From Acidobacteriota bacterium (GTDB taxonomy: Bacteria > Acidobacteriota > Terriglobia > Bryobacterales > Bryobacteraceae): a stretch of DNA of 64,000 nucleotides. Below the pieces are notes generated by a model that worked only from the letters and a program-made list of their open reading frames with translations, was not told the DNA's origin and made no database searches. This document shows, one piece after another, positions 17,543 to 24,976 of this stretch (positions within the stretch are counted from its first letter, which is position 1; every line of letters starts with the position of its first letter). The stretch is taken from positions 42,327-106,326 of the forward strand of contig JACTMJ010000007.1 in the NCBI GenBank assembly GCA_014584705.1. Reading direction: 5' to 3'. A program made the translations under genes and the position numbers.

Positions 17543-20134
17543 ATGCCTAAAGCGAAGCCTACTGGCTCTTCCCCCCGTCACGCAGAAAGCGCACCCTCCT
17601 ATTCCGGAGATTTCACGCTTCGAAATGACGCCGGCCCGTCGTTGCTGCAACCAGGCGACGACAACATCGTGAAAGGAGAAATCCTTCTAAAGCTGGCTCC
17701 CGCGGCGAACAGCTCCGTGCGTTCGAGCATTCCTTCCGGGCCGCTGGGGACCCGCATGTACGGCGTTCCCGGCGGGTTCGGAATTGCCGAGATCGATTCC
17801 GTGCTCGAACGCTTCGGCGCTCAAAGCGTCGTCAAGCTGCACATGCCCGCATCGCCCGTGACGGCGGCCGCCGAGGACGAGGCCTTGGGCGGCACGTACC
17901 GGGTCCGGCTAAGCGCGGACGCCGATGTTGCAGCGGCGGTCAAAGCCCTTTCGCAAAGCGCCTCCGTTGAGGCTGCCGAGGCAAACCGCTGGCGCGAGGC
18001 GACGGCGACGCCCAACGACCCCGGCTTCCCCCAGCAGTGGGGGCTCCCCCAGATCAACTGCCCAACGGCTTGGGACGTCACGACAGGCGCGGCCTCCGTG
18101 GTGGTCGCGGTAGTCGACACCGGGGTAGACCTTGATCATCCCGAACTCGCGCCGCTGCTCTTGCCTGGGCAGGATCTGGTCGACCTGGCCGGCTCTTCTC
18201 CGCCCCCCGGAACCCGTTTTGAGGGCGATTGGATGGGGCGCGACGCGGAACCGCAAGATGAGGTGGGGCACGGAACCCACGTCGCGGGCACGATCGCCTG
18301 CGTCACGAACAACGCGTTCGGCGTGGCGGGCGTCACCTGGCATTGCTCCATCCTTCCCGTGAAGGTGCTCACCCGCGTCGTGCAGATCGCTCCGCCGAAC
18401 CGCGTGAGCGGCGTGGGGAGCGCCGCGGATATCGCCGCTGGAATCCGCTGGGCGGTGGACCATGGCGCTCACGTTCTCAACATGAGCCTGGGCGGCTACG
18501 GCGACACCTTCGTCGAACGCGACGCGGTGGCTTATGCCGTCTCGAAGGGGGTCACCGTCGTAGCCGCCATGGGCAACGACAACACCAACCAGCCCTCTTA
18601 CCCGGCGTCGTATCCCGGCGTGATCGCCGTCGGCGCCGTGGACCAGAGCAATCACCGCGCGGTTTTCTCGAACTTCGGCCCTCACATCTCCGTGGTTGCG
18701 CCGGGCGTCGATATCTATTCCACGGTCTGGAATGACGGTTTCGACACCAAGAGCGGCACGTCCATGGCCTCACCGCACGTAGCGGGCGTTGCCGCGCTCA
18801 CCCTTTCCGCAAACCCGGCGCTGAGCGCCGACGAAATCCGAAACATCCTCAAGGAAACGGCCGTACCCTTGCGCGACGATCCCGCCGACCCGGTGCCTAA
18901 CGACCGCTATGGATCCGGGCTGGTGGATGCGGCGGCCGCCGTTCACCGTGCCCTGCCACAACCCGTACAAACTCAGCCAACCGTTACGAGGCCGACCATG
19001 ACCACTTTACCGACATTGCCGACATTACCCACTCGCCCGACATTTCAGACGCTTCCAACCAGGCCCACTTTCCCAACCAGGCCAACTCTCACGTTTCCAA
19101 CCCGGCCTACGCTGCCGACATTCCCGACGAGGCCAACCTTCCCAACGAGGCCAACCCTCACGTTTCCGACGCGGCCTACGCGGCCGACATTCCCGACTCG
19201 GCCCACACTTCCAACGTTCCCAACACGGCCCACTCTGCCAACGCGTCCGACATGGCCGACCCGGCCCACGCGGCCCACGTTCCCGACGTTCCCAACGCGG
19301 CCCACTCTGCCAACGCGCCCGACTTGGCCGACCCGGCCCACACGGCCCACGTTCCCCACGTTCCCGACGCGGCCCACTCTGCCAACGCGGCCGACTTGGC
19401 CAACCCGGCCCACGCGGCCCACGTTCCCGACGTTCCCGACGCGGCCCACTCTGCCGACGCGGCCCACATGGCCAACCCGGCCGACCCGGCCCACTCTTCC
19501 CACATTTCCAACGCGCCCCACGCTCACGTTCCCAACAAGGCCCACATTTCCAACCCGGCCCACGCTCACATTTCCGACGAGGCCCACATTTCCAACCCGG
19601 CCAACGATCACGCAACCAACCGTGACCTTTCCCACGCGTCCGACCATCCCAACGGTGGTTGGCCCGGGCCCCGGCCCAATCTTCCAGCCGGCGGAAGCCT
19701 CAGCCGGGTATGAAGGCTACTACGATCCGTACGGACAAAGCGGCTACGAGGGTTACTACGACCCCTATGCCGCCACGGGCTATGAGGGCTACGAGGATCC
19801 TTACGGGCTCACCGGATACGAGGCTTACGACCCCTATTCCGCCACCGGCTACGAGGGTTACGAAGACCCCTACGCGCAGAGCGGATACGAGGGCTACGAC
19901 GCTTACGGAGAGACCGGGTACGAGGGATACGAAGACCCCTACGCGGAATCCGCTGAGGGCTACTACGATCCGTACGGGGCGGCGGGATATGAGAGCTACG
20001 AGGACCCTTATGCCGCCTACTACGATCCCTATGGCCAGCAGTCCGGATACGACGAATACGGAGGAGGGTATGAGGATTACGGAGCCTACGAAGATCCCTA
20101 CGCGGGCTACGAGGATCCCTACGGATACTCTTAG
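17543..20134 (+). CDS. Subtilisin-family (S8) protease with C-terminal Pro-Thr-Arg and Tyr-rich repeat tails
   Basis: Serine protease of 863 aa. Residues about 40-150 form a prodomain-like region. The peptidase domain (about 165-470) has catalytic D192 (VVDTGVDLDHPE), H243 (GHGTHVAG), the oxyanion Asn in AAMGNDN and S407 (GTSMASPHVAG). From about 475 to 705 comes a low-complexity region of PTRPTFPT and PTRPTWPT units. From about 719 to the end come 10-12-residue units such as GYEGYEDPYAQS. No signal peptide is visible (MPKAKPTGSSPRHAES), so it may work in the cytoplasm. The start ATG follows GGGAG by seven nt. Fifteen to 18 nt after the stop come the kinase and HopA1 genes, which suggests one operon. 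I infer the tails may be substrates of the neighbouring modifying enzymes; a role as a wall-spanning or adhesive linker is an alternative. Confidence 0.9.
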   Translation: MPKAKPTGSSPRHAESAPSYSGDFTLRNDAGPSLLQPGDDNIVKGEILLKLAPAANSSVRSSIPSGPLGTRMYGVPGGFGIAEIDSVLERFGAQSVVKLHMPASPVTAAAEDEALGGTYRVRLSADADVAAAVKALSQSASVEAAEANRWREATATPNDPGFPQQWGLPQINCPTAWDVTTGAASVVVAVVDTGVDLDHPELAPLLLPGQDLVDLAGSSPPPGTRFEGDWMGRDAEPQDEVGHGTHVAGTIACVTNNAFGVAGVTWHCSILPVKVLTRVVQIAPPNRVSGVGSAADIAAGIRWAVDHGAHVLNMSLGGYGDTFVERDAVAYAVSKGVTVVAAMGNDNTNQPSYPASYPGVIAVGAVDQSNHRAVFSNFGPHISVVAPGVDIYSTVWNDGFDTKSGTSMASPHVAGVAALTLSANPALSADEIRNILKETAVPLRDDPADPVPNDRYGSGLVDAAAAVHRALPQPVQTQPTVTRPTMTTLPTLPTLPTRPTFQTLPTRPTFPTRPTLTFPTRPTLPTFPTRPTFPTRPTLTFPTRPTRPTFPTRPTLPTFPTRPTLPTRPTWPTRPTRPTFPTFPTRPTLPTRPTWPTRPTRPTFPTFPTRPTLPTRPTWPTRPTRPTFPTFPTRPTLPTRPTWPTRPTRPTLPTFPTRPTLTFPTRPTFPTRPTLTFPTRPTFPTRPTITQPTVTFPTRPTIPTVVGPGPGPIFQPAEASAGYEGYYDPYGQSGYEGYYDPYAATGYEGYEDPYGLTGYEAYDPYSATGYEGYEDPYAQSGYEGYDAYGETGYEGYEDPYAESAEGYYDPYGAAGYESYEDPYAAYYDPYGQQSGYDEYGGGYEDYGAYEDPYAGYEDPYGYS
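19235..19522 (+). repeat. 72-bp in-frame tandem repeat, four copies, inside the subtilase gene
   Basis: Four consecutive 72-bp units begin at 19235, 19307, 19379 and 19451, each starting CTGCC(A/G)ACGC and encoding LPTRPTWPTRPT followed by RPTFPTFPTRPT; the last copy has Leu in place of one Phe. DNA identity between copies is high, which indicates recent expansion. Flanking sequence (about 18960-19660) carries looser versions of the same PTRPT theme. Confidence 0.9.
19699..20131 (+). repeat. Tyr-rich degenerate repeat encoding GYEGY(E/Y)DPY units
   Basis: About a dozen units of roughly 10-12 codons form the C-terminus of the subtilase. Typical units are GYEGYYDPYGQS, GYEGYYDPYAAT, GYEGYEDPYGLT and GYEGYEDPYAES. 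In the first seven or so units a Ser or Thr ends the unit, directly before the next GY. The last part loses this regularity (GYDEYGGGYEDYGAYEDPY). There is no Cys. The repeats are strongly acidic, whereas the preceding Pro-Thr-Arg tail is basic. Confidence 0.85.
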
Positions 20135-20151
20135 GCTCCGGCTGTGATGTG

Positions 20152-21177
20152 ATGAACCCTGAATCAGTGAAGACGCTCGAATTCCTGCATCGGCGGGGCT
20201 TGCTTAGCTCCACCGATCTGGAATTCGGCCTGCCCACCGTGGACGAAACTTCGATTTCGCATCGGTCCTGCATTGTCTCTGTGCAAGGCAGGCCGCGCTG
20301 GTTTGTAAAATGCGGAGATCCCGTGCGAAGCCACGGGCGGGATCTCGGCATGGAGAGCACGGTGCACCGGCTGGCCGCGCGGCATCCGCTTCTTGCCGAG
20401 GTGGTCCCGCGCTGCCGGCTCATTCGAGCGGATGGAAATCTGCTGGTGATGGAGGCCGTCTCCGGCGAGCGCCTCACGCCGCCGCGTTTCGGAAATGGCC
20501 ATCGCGACGCCCTGCGTGCATACGGGGTGGCGGTCGGGCGCGTCCATCGGACAATACCCCCGCGCTTTGGAGCGGCGCCATGGATGCTCTCCGCCCTGCT
20601 GCCCCAATGGGGGGCTTACGAATGGCTGCCGCCCGCGTGCGGCGCGTTCCTCCATCGGCTGGCGGCGGTGCGCGAGTTCCGAGAGGCATTTGATCGCTTG
20701 CGGCTGCAATGGCGGCCCGGTTGCCTTGTCCACGGCGATCTGCGCTGGGCCAACGCCCTTTTCGACGCCGCGTATTCCCCGCCGCGTGTGTGGCTGGTCG
20801 ATTGGGAGCTCGCCGCCGCGGGAGACCCGGCTTGGGACCTGGGTTCCGTGCTCGCCGATGTGGCGGCCTCGAACGCCATCGAGAACCGGGACCCGGCGGA
20901 TTGGAGGCGAATGCTCGCGCTCTGCCGTCCCTTTTTCGCGGCCTATCAAAGCGAAGCGCGGCTTGCGCCGGAAGTGTGGCGCGAGAGGTTAGAGCGAAGC
21001 GTGCGCTGCGCCGGCGTTCGGCTCGTGCAGACCGTGATCGAGTTTGGTCATGATTCGCCGCCCGCTCTGCTCCAGGCGGAGCGGCTATTCCTGCCCGCCA
21101 TTCATGCGTTTCTTCTGGAGGCCGAACCGCCGTCCGGCGGTGCGCGCGACGAGGGAAGTCCCGGGGCGCGCGTATGA
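20152..21177 (+). CDS. APH-fold phosphotransferase (kinase partner of HopA1-like protein)
   Basis: Kinase-like protein of 341 aa with the aminoglycoside-phosphotransferase fold. The catalytic loop is CLVHGDLRWANALF, with the catalytic Asp and the metal-binding Asn, and the activation-segment Asp lies in VWLVDWELAAAGDPAWDLGS. In lanthipeptide class V (LxmK) and thioamitide (TvaC) clusters, an APH-fold kinase adjacent to a HopA1 protein phosphorylates Ser/Thr for elimination. Its stop overlaps the HopA1 start by four bases, which supports a functional pair. It follows the subtilase closely. A GTG one codon upstream is an alternative start. An antibiotic-resistance role is unlikely in this context. 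Confidence 0.8.
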   Translation: MNPESVKTLEFLHRRGLLSSTDLEFGLPTVDETSISHRSCIVSVQGRPRWFVKCGDPVRSHGRDLGMESTVHRLAARHPLLAEVVPRCRLIRADGNLLVMEAVSGERLTPPRFGNGHRDALRAYGVAVGRVHRTIPPRFGAAPWMLSALLPQWGAYEWLPPACGAFLHRLAAVREFREAFDRLRLQWRPGCLVHGDLRWANALFDAAYSPPRVWLVDWELAAAGDPAWDLGSVLADVAASNAIENRDPADWRRMLALCRPFFAAYQSEARLAPEVWRERLERSVRCAGVRLVQTVIEFGHDSPPALLQAERLFLPAIHAFLLEAEPPSGGARDEGSPGARV

Positions 21178-22184
21178 ACGGCGATGCGGGAACGGAAGCG
21201 CCCGGCTTGCCGCCCAGCGTGCGGGGAGATCTCGCGTCCGCCCTCGGAATGGTTCGGTTGTCGGGCGGGTGGCTTTGCGTGGAAGGCGTGCCCGTGGCCC
21301 CGGCCGGCCCTCCTTCCGAAGCGCCCCCGCGCGCCCTCCCCGCCCTTTCCGCGGCGCTCTATTCCCGCTGGTTCGCGGCGTGGAATCCGCCCGCCGAAGC
21401 GCGTTCCTTGCCGTTCTCAAACGGGAAGTTCTTCGCGTCGTTGCGGGCGGCCCATGCGGCGGCGGGGTGCTTTGAGCCGGGTTGGGTGGCGGTCGCGGAG
21501 CATGCGCCGTATGGGGTGCTGGCCGTCCGGGGTGAGGAAACGCTCCTGGTGGCGAAGGGGGAATACGTCAACCTTCTCCGGCCCGGCCGCCCCGCAAGAG
21601 GGGGAGAACCGATTGCGATTCGCGCGCGCCGCGATGTCGCCGCGCCTCAGGATGGCTGGTGGATGACCTGGAGCGCCGCCGGCCCCGCGCCGGAAGAGGC
21701 TATGCTCCGCCTCTACTGGAACTGCGGCCCGGAATCCGTTCAGCCGCTCATCCGGCGCATCACCGAAGCGGCCGGCAACGCGCGGGTGCGCTACACCCTG
21801 AAGTGCCCCGCTTCGCCCTCCCTTTTCGGGCGAAGGGACGGCACGGTGCTCTACTTTGCGACACGGGATTGGCCCGCCCTTCGGGAGCCCTTAAGGCGGA
21901 TCCATCGCCTCCTCGCCCCCTCCCTCTTGGACGCCACGCCACCGATGACCTTCCGCCTTGGCAGAGGCGCGGCTCTGGTGGAAGATCCCGCCAACGGCCG
22001 CAGCTTCGGTCAAACCGTCTCCTCTGCGGTCGCGAGAGGCATCCTGGAAGCCCTTTCGCTTGGCGAAGCGGATCCTGGTTTCCGCGTGGCGATTCTTGCG
22101 AACCGGCTGCGCGCGCTCGGAATCTCGCCCGATCGGCCTTATGCCGGCAGTGTGCCATCAGAGATCGAATGGCGAGCCTGGTAA
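21174..22184 (+). CDS. HopA1-family protein, probable phospho-Ser/Thr lyase
   Basis: Protein of 336 aa. The C-terminal half has the HopA1 family order of motifs: LRLYWNCGPESVQPLIRRIT, VRYTLKCP, a TVLYFATRDWPALREPLRRI block, MTFRLGRGAALVEDP and GRSFGQTVSSAVARGILEAL. In class V lanthipeptide (LxmY) and thioamitide (TvaD) systems, this family removes phosphate from phospho-Ser/Thr made by an APH-fold kinase, leaving dehydroamino acids. The gene overlaps the kinase by ATGA and ends the operon. The N-terminal half (about 1-150) is less conserved and may bind substrate. No cyclase (LxmX) or Cys decarboxylase is seen nearby. Confidence 0.78.
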   Translation: MNGDAGTEAPGLPPSVRGDLASALGMVRLSGGWLCVEGVPVAPAGPPSEAPPRALPALSAALYSRWFAAWNPPAEARSLPFSNGKFFASLRAAHAAAGCFEPGWVAVAEHAPYGVLAVRGEETLLVAKGEYVNLLRPGRPARGGEPIAIRARRDVAAPQDGWWMTWSAAGPAPEEAMLRLYWNCGPESVQPLIRRITEAAGNARVRYTLKCPASPSLFGRRDGTVLYFATRDWPALREPLRRIHRLLAPSLLDATPPMTFRLGRGAALVEDPANGRSFGQTVSSAVARGILEALSLGEADPGFRVAILANRLRALGISPDRPYAGSVPSEIEWRAW

Positions 22185-22214
22185 CGCCGCAAGCGAAACG
22201 GCCCTCAACGCGAA

Positions 22215-23483
22215 CTATTCGTAGCGCAGGGCTTCAACCGGATCTAAACCGGCTGCCTTCACGGCGGGCCAGACGCCAAAGAAGAGCCCGATAGCTACCG
22301 AAGCGCCGAAACCCGCAAACAGCGCCCAGGCGGGTGTAGGCGCTTTCAGGCTGGGAACCAGAGCCCCCACAACAAATACCACGCTCAGCGAGAAAACGAT
22401 GCCGACAATGCCGCCCAGGCCGGTAAGGGTCATCGCTTCCATCAGAAACTGAGACACCACATCGCCCCGGCGCGCGCCGATGGCCTTGCGAATGCCGATC
22501 TCGCGCGTGCGCTCCGTGACGCTCACCAGCATGATGTTCATCACCCCGATGCCGCCCACCAGAAGGCCCAGGCCGGAGAGCGCGAGCGAAACCATCCAGA
22601 TGATTCCGGTGATCTTGTCGAATTGTTCAATGATGGAATCCGGCGTGGAGAGATTGAAGTCGTTCTTCTCCTCGGGCTCCAGTTTGCGCAGTCGCCGCAT
22701 CATCCACTCGATCTCGTCGAACGCTTGGTCCCGCAATCCGGGAAAGGCCCGGGCGACAATCATGATGCGTTCGTCGTTGCCGGGGTAGCGCAAGCGCGCG
22801 GTGCGGAACGGGATGAGCACTTGCTTATCCGCGCCGTTCTCCCCGAAGAAGCCACCCTTCGCTTTCTCAAAGACGCCAATGATGCGATACTCGGCGCCGC
22901 CGAAAATGGCGGATTTTCCAACCGCGTCGCCCGCCGGAAACAACACGTCGGCCAGCACCGCGCCAATCACGGCGATCTTCTCGCCGCGCCGGGCTTCGGC
23001 CTCCGTATACAGCCTGCCATCGCGCAGCGCCCGGCCGCTGTTCAGGAGGATATTTGCTTCGGTGCCGACGATCGAGAAATCGTCGGTTTCAATTCCCGGC
23101 ACTTTGGCAATCATCGGGCGGCCGCCCTGAATCGGCGGAACGAAGAGGTTCATTCCGATGGTCTGGACCGTCGACGCCGTCGCGACGCGCAGAGCATCCA
23201 CGTATTCGACGCGGAGCGGACGGCGCAGGCGTTCCTCGCGGCTTGCGCCGCCGCGGCTCGGGTCGCCGCTCGTCCGAAAGATAAAGATATTATCGGGGCC
23301 AAGTTCGGTGAAAAAATCGACAACGCCCTGCCGCAGCCCGGCCAGCAGCGACGCCACGGACACCACCGTTGTGATGCCGATAACGATGCCCAGCATCGTG
23401 AGCCCGGAGCGGAAGCGATGGCTCCAGACGGCGTCCATCGCCATGCGAAAGTTCTCGAGGGCCGATGCGTTCTTGAGTTCCAT
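22215..23483 (-). CDS. MacB/FtsX-like ABC transporter permease
   Basis: Membrane protein of 422 aa with a MacB-type layout: an N-terminal helix (SGLTMLGIVIGITTVVSVAS), a large periplasmic domain, then three C-terminal helices with the FtsX signature GGIGVMNIMLVSVTERTREIGIRKAIGARRGDV. It ends in the typical LDPVEALRYE. Its ATG overlaps the upstream permease stop as TAATG. No ATP-binding subunit is present in the window. Such pairs export lipoproteins, peptides or antimicrobial compounds with a partner ATPase and adaptor. It converges with the HopA1 gene, so a link to that cluster cannot be excluded but is not indicated. Confidence 0.88.
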   Translation of the reverse strand: MELKNASALENFRMAMDAVWSHRFRSGLTMLGIVIGITTVVSVASLLAGLRQGVVDFFTELGPDNIFIFRTSGDPSRGGASREERLRRPLRVEYVDALRVATASTVQTIGMNLFVPPIQGGRPMIAKVPGIETDDFSIVGTEANILLNSGRALRDGRLYTEAEARRGEKIAVIGAVLADVLFPAGDAVGKSAIFGGAEYRIIGVFEKAKGGFFGENGADKQVLIPFRTARLRYPGNDERIMIVARAFPGLRDQAFDEIEWMMRRLRKLEPEEKNDFNLSTPDSIIEQFDKITGIIWMVSLALSGLGLLVGGIGVMNIMLVSVTERTREIGIRKAIGARRGDVVSQFLMEAMTLTGLGGIVGIVFSLSVVFVVGALVPSLKAPTPAWALFAGFGASVAIGLFFGVWPAVKAAGLDPVEALRYE

Positions 23484-24772
23484 TATTCCGCCCTCAGCGC
23501 TTCCACCGGGTCCAGTTTCGCCGCCCGCACCGCCGGGTACAAGCCGGAAACGATGCCCACAATGCTCGATACTCCCAGGGAGAGGCTCACGTAGAAGACG
23601 GTGATGGACATAGTAAGCTCGAATGCCTTGCCGATGATCAGCGTTAGCGCCGCGCCCACGAGAATTCCAATCAAACCGCCCACCGCGGCAAGCAGCGCGG
23701 ATTCCAGCAGAAACTGCAGCCGGATATCCCCCTGCCGCGCGCCAAGAGCCTTGCGAATGCCGATTTCCTTCGTACGCTCCGTAACGCTCACCAGCATGAT
23801 GTTCATGATGACGATCCCGCCCACCAGCAGCGAAATCGCCGTAACGGGGACAACCACCGACGAGATCAGGCTCATGATGCTTTCAATGAATCCGCGAATG
23901 GCGTCCGGCGTGAGCGTATCGAATTTGTCCAGCTCGCTGGGCTTCTGCTTGTAGCGAACGCGCAGCGCCACTCTGGTGACGTCGAGAGCTTCGTCCAGCG
24001 TAAGGCCGCTTTCGGGCCGGGGCTTTCCGAAAATCGACATGTTCCGTTCCGTTCCCCAGATGCGCGTGAGCGTGCGATACGGGATGAAGACGGAGTTATC
24101 CTGAGAGCGGCCGAACGCGGAGCCGAGTTTTTCCTGCACGCCGATCACGGTGAATTCGCGGCCGCGGATGGTCACCGATTTCCCAAGCGGATTGGTTCCG
24201 GGAAACAGCCGCTCGGCAATGTCGTAGCCGATTACTCCCACTTGTTGGCGGGCGGAATCTTCCTGTTCGGTGAAGTAACGGCCTTGCGCCACGTTCACGT
24301 CCCGGATTTCGGGAAGGGTTGCGAAGGACCCGACGACGACCCCCTCCTCGTAGGTTTCCGACCCTCGCTTCACATCCACGATGCGATTGGAATAGGGGGA
24401 ATACAGGATGCGGTCTCCCGTGACCTCCTCCAGATAGTTGAGGTCCGCCCAGTCGATCCGCCGGTGATCCTTGAGCTTGTCGAAAAACTCCTTCCGGCTG
24501 CTGGCATTGGTCACCTGCGCCACCAAAAAGGTCTCCCCGCCAAACGCTTTGGCCGTGCTTTCCTCCGCATATGCGCCCAAACCGTCGATCGCCGCGCCCA
24601 CCAGAATCACGGAGCCAACGCCGATGATGACGCCCAGCAGCGTGAGAAAGCTCCGCAGCTTGTGCGCCCGAATGGAATCAACGGCCAGCCCGAAGGAGGT
24701 GGAGAATTTGTACCAGAAAAGCGAGAGCCCATTGAGACGCCGCGGGTTCCAGGTATCAGAGGGTTGCGACAT
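23483..24772 (-). CDS. MacB/FtsX-like ABC transporter permease
   Basis: Membrane protein of 429 aa, a paralogue of the downstream permease. It has an N-terminal helix (FLTLLGVIIGVGSVILVGAA), a MacB-like periplasmic domain and a C-terminal FtsX domain with GGIVIMNIMLVSVTERTKEIGIRKALGARQGDI, ending LDPVEALRAE. The stop and the next start overlap (TAATG), so the two permeases are co-translated and may form a heterodimer. The ATPase gene must be elsewhere. The gene immediately upstream is an unrelated dehydratase. Confidence 0.88.
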   Translation of the reverse strand: MSQPSDTWNPRRLNGLSLFWYKFSTSFGLAVDSIRAHKLRSFLTLLGVIIGVGSVILVGAAIDGLGAYAEESTAKAFGGETFLVAQVTNASSRKEFFDKLKDHRRIDWADLNYLEEVTGDRILYSPYSNRIVDVKRGSETYEEGVVVGSFATLPEIRDVNVAQGRYFTEQEDSARQQVGVIGYDIAERLFPGTNPLGKSVTIRGREFTVIGVQEKLGSAFGRSQDNSVFIPYRTLTRIWGTERNMSIFGKPRPESGLTLDEALDVTRVALRVRYKQKPSELDKFDTLTPDAIRGFIESIMSLISSVVVPVTAISLLVGGIVIMNIMLVSVTERTKEIGIRKALGARQGDIRLQFLLESALLAAVGGLIGILVGAALTLIIGKAFELTMSITVFYVSLSLGVSSIVGIVSGLYPAVRAAKLDPVEALRAE

Positions 24773-24976
24773 GCGGGAAGTACTTTCTCAGGGTAACGGG
24801 AATCCGATTCTCCGGCAAATGGCGCTGCCACGCCCGGCGTCTCCCGGCGATTCGGGCGGGTTCCCGCTCTCCGAAAGCCGCGCCTGTCTCTTGCGAATCG
24901 CCACCCAATGGGAATACGTACACCATGCGGAAAACGTTCGGGGTCGGCTGAAATTCTCCCGGGCCGGGGGAGCCGC

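Noticed and set aside
19045..19647. Minus-strand frames of Val-Gly-Arg or Trp-Ala-Glu repeats opposite the Pro-Thr-Arg tail
   Set aside because: They only reflect the complement of the tandem repeat in the subtilase gene and have no start context.
18990..19660. Repeat array considered as CRISPR
   Set aside because: The repeats are contiguous, in frame and coding, without unique spacers.
20152..21177. Aminoglycoside resistance kinase
   Set aside because: The APH fold fits, but the overlap with a HopA1 gene and the operon with a repeat-tailed subtilase point to a modification role instead.
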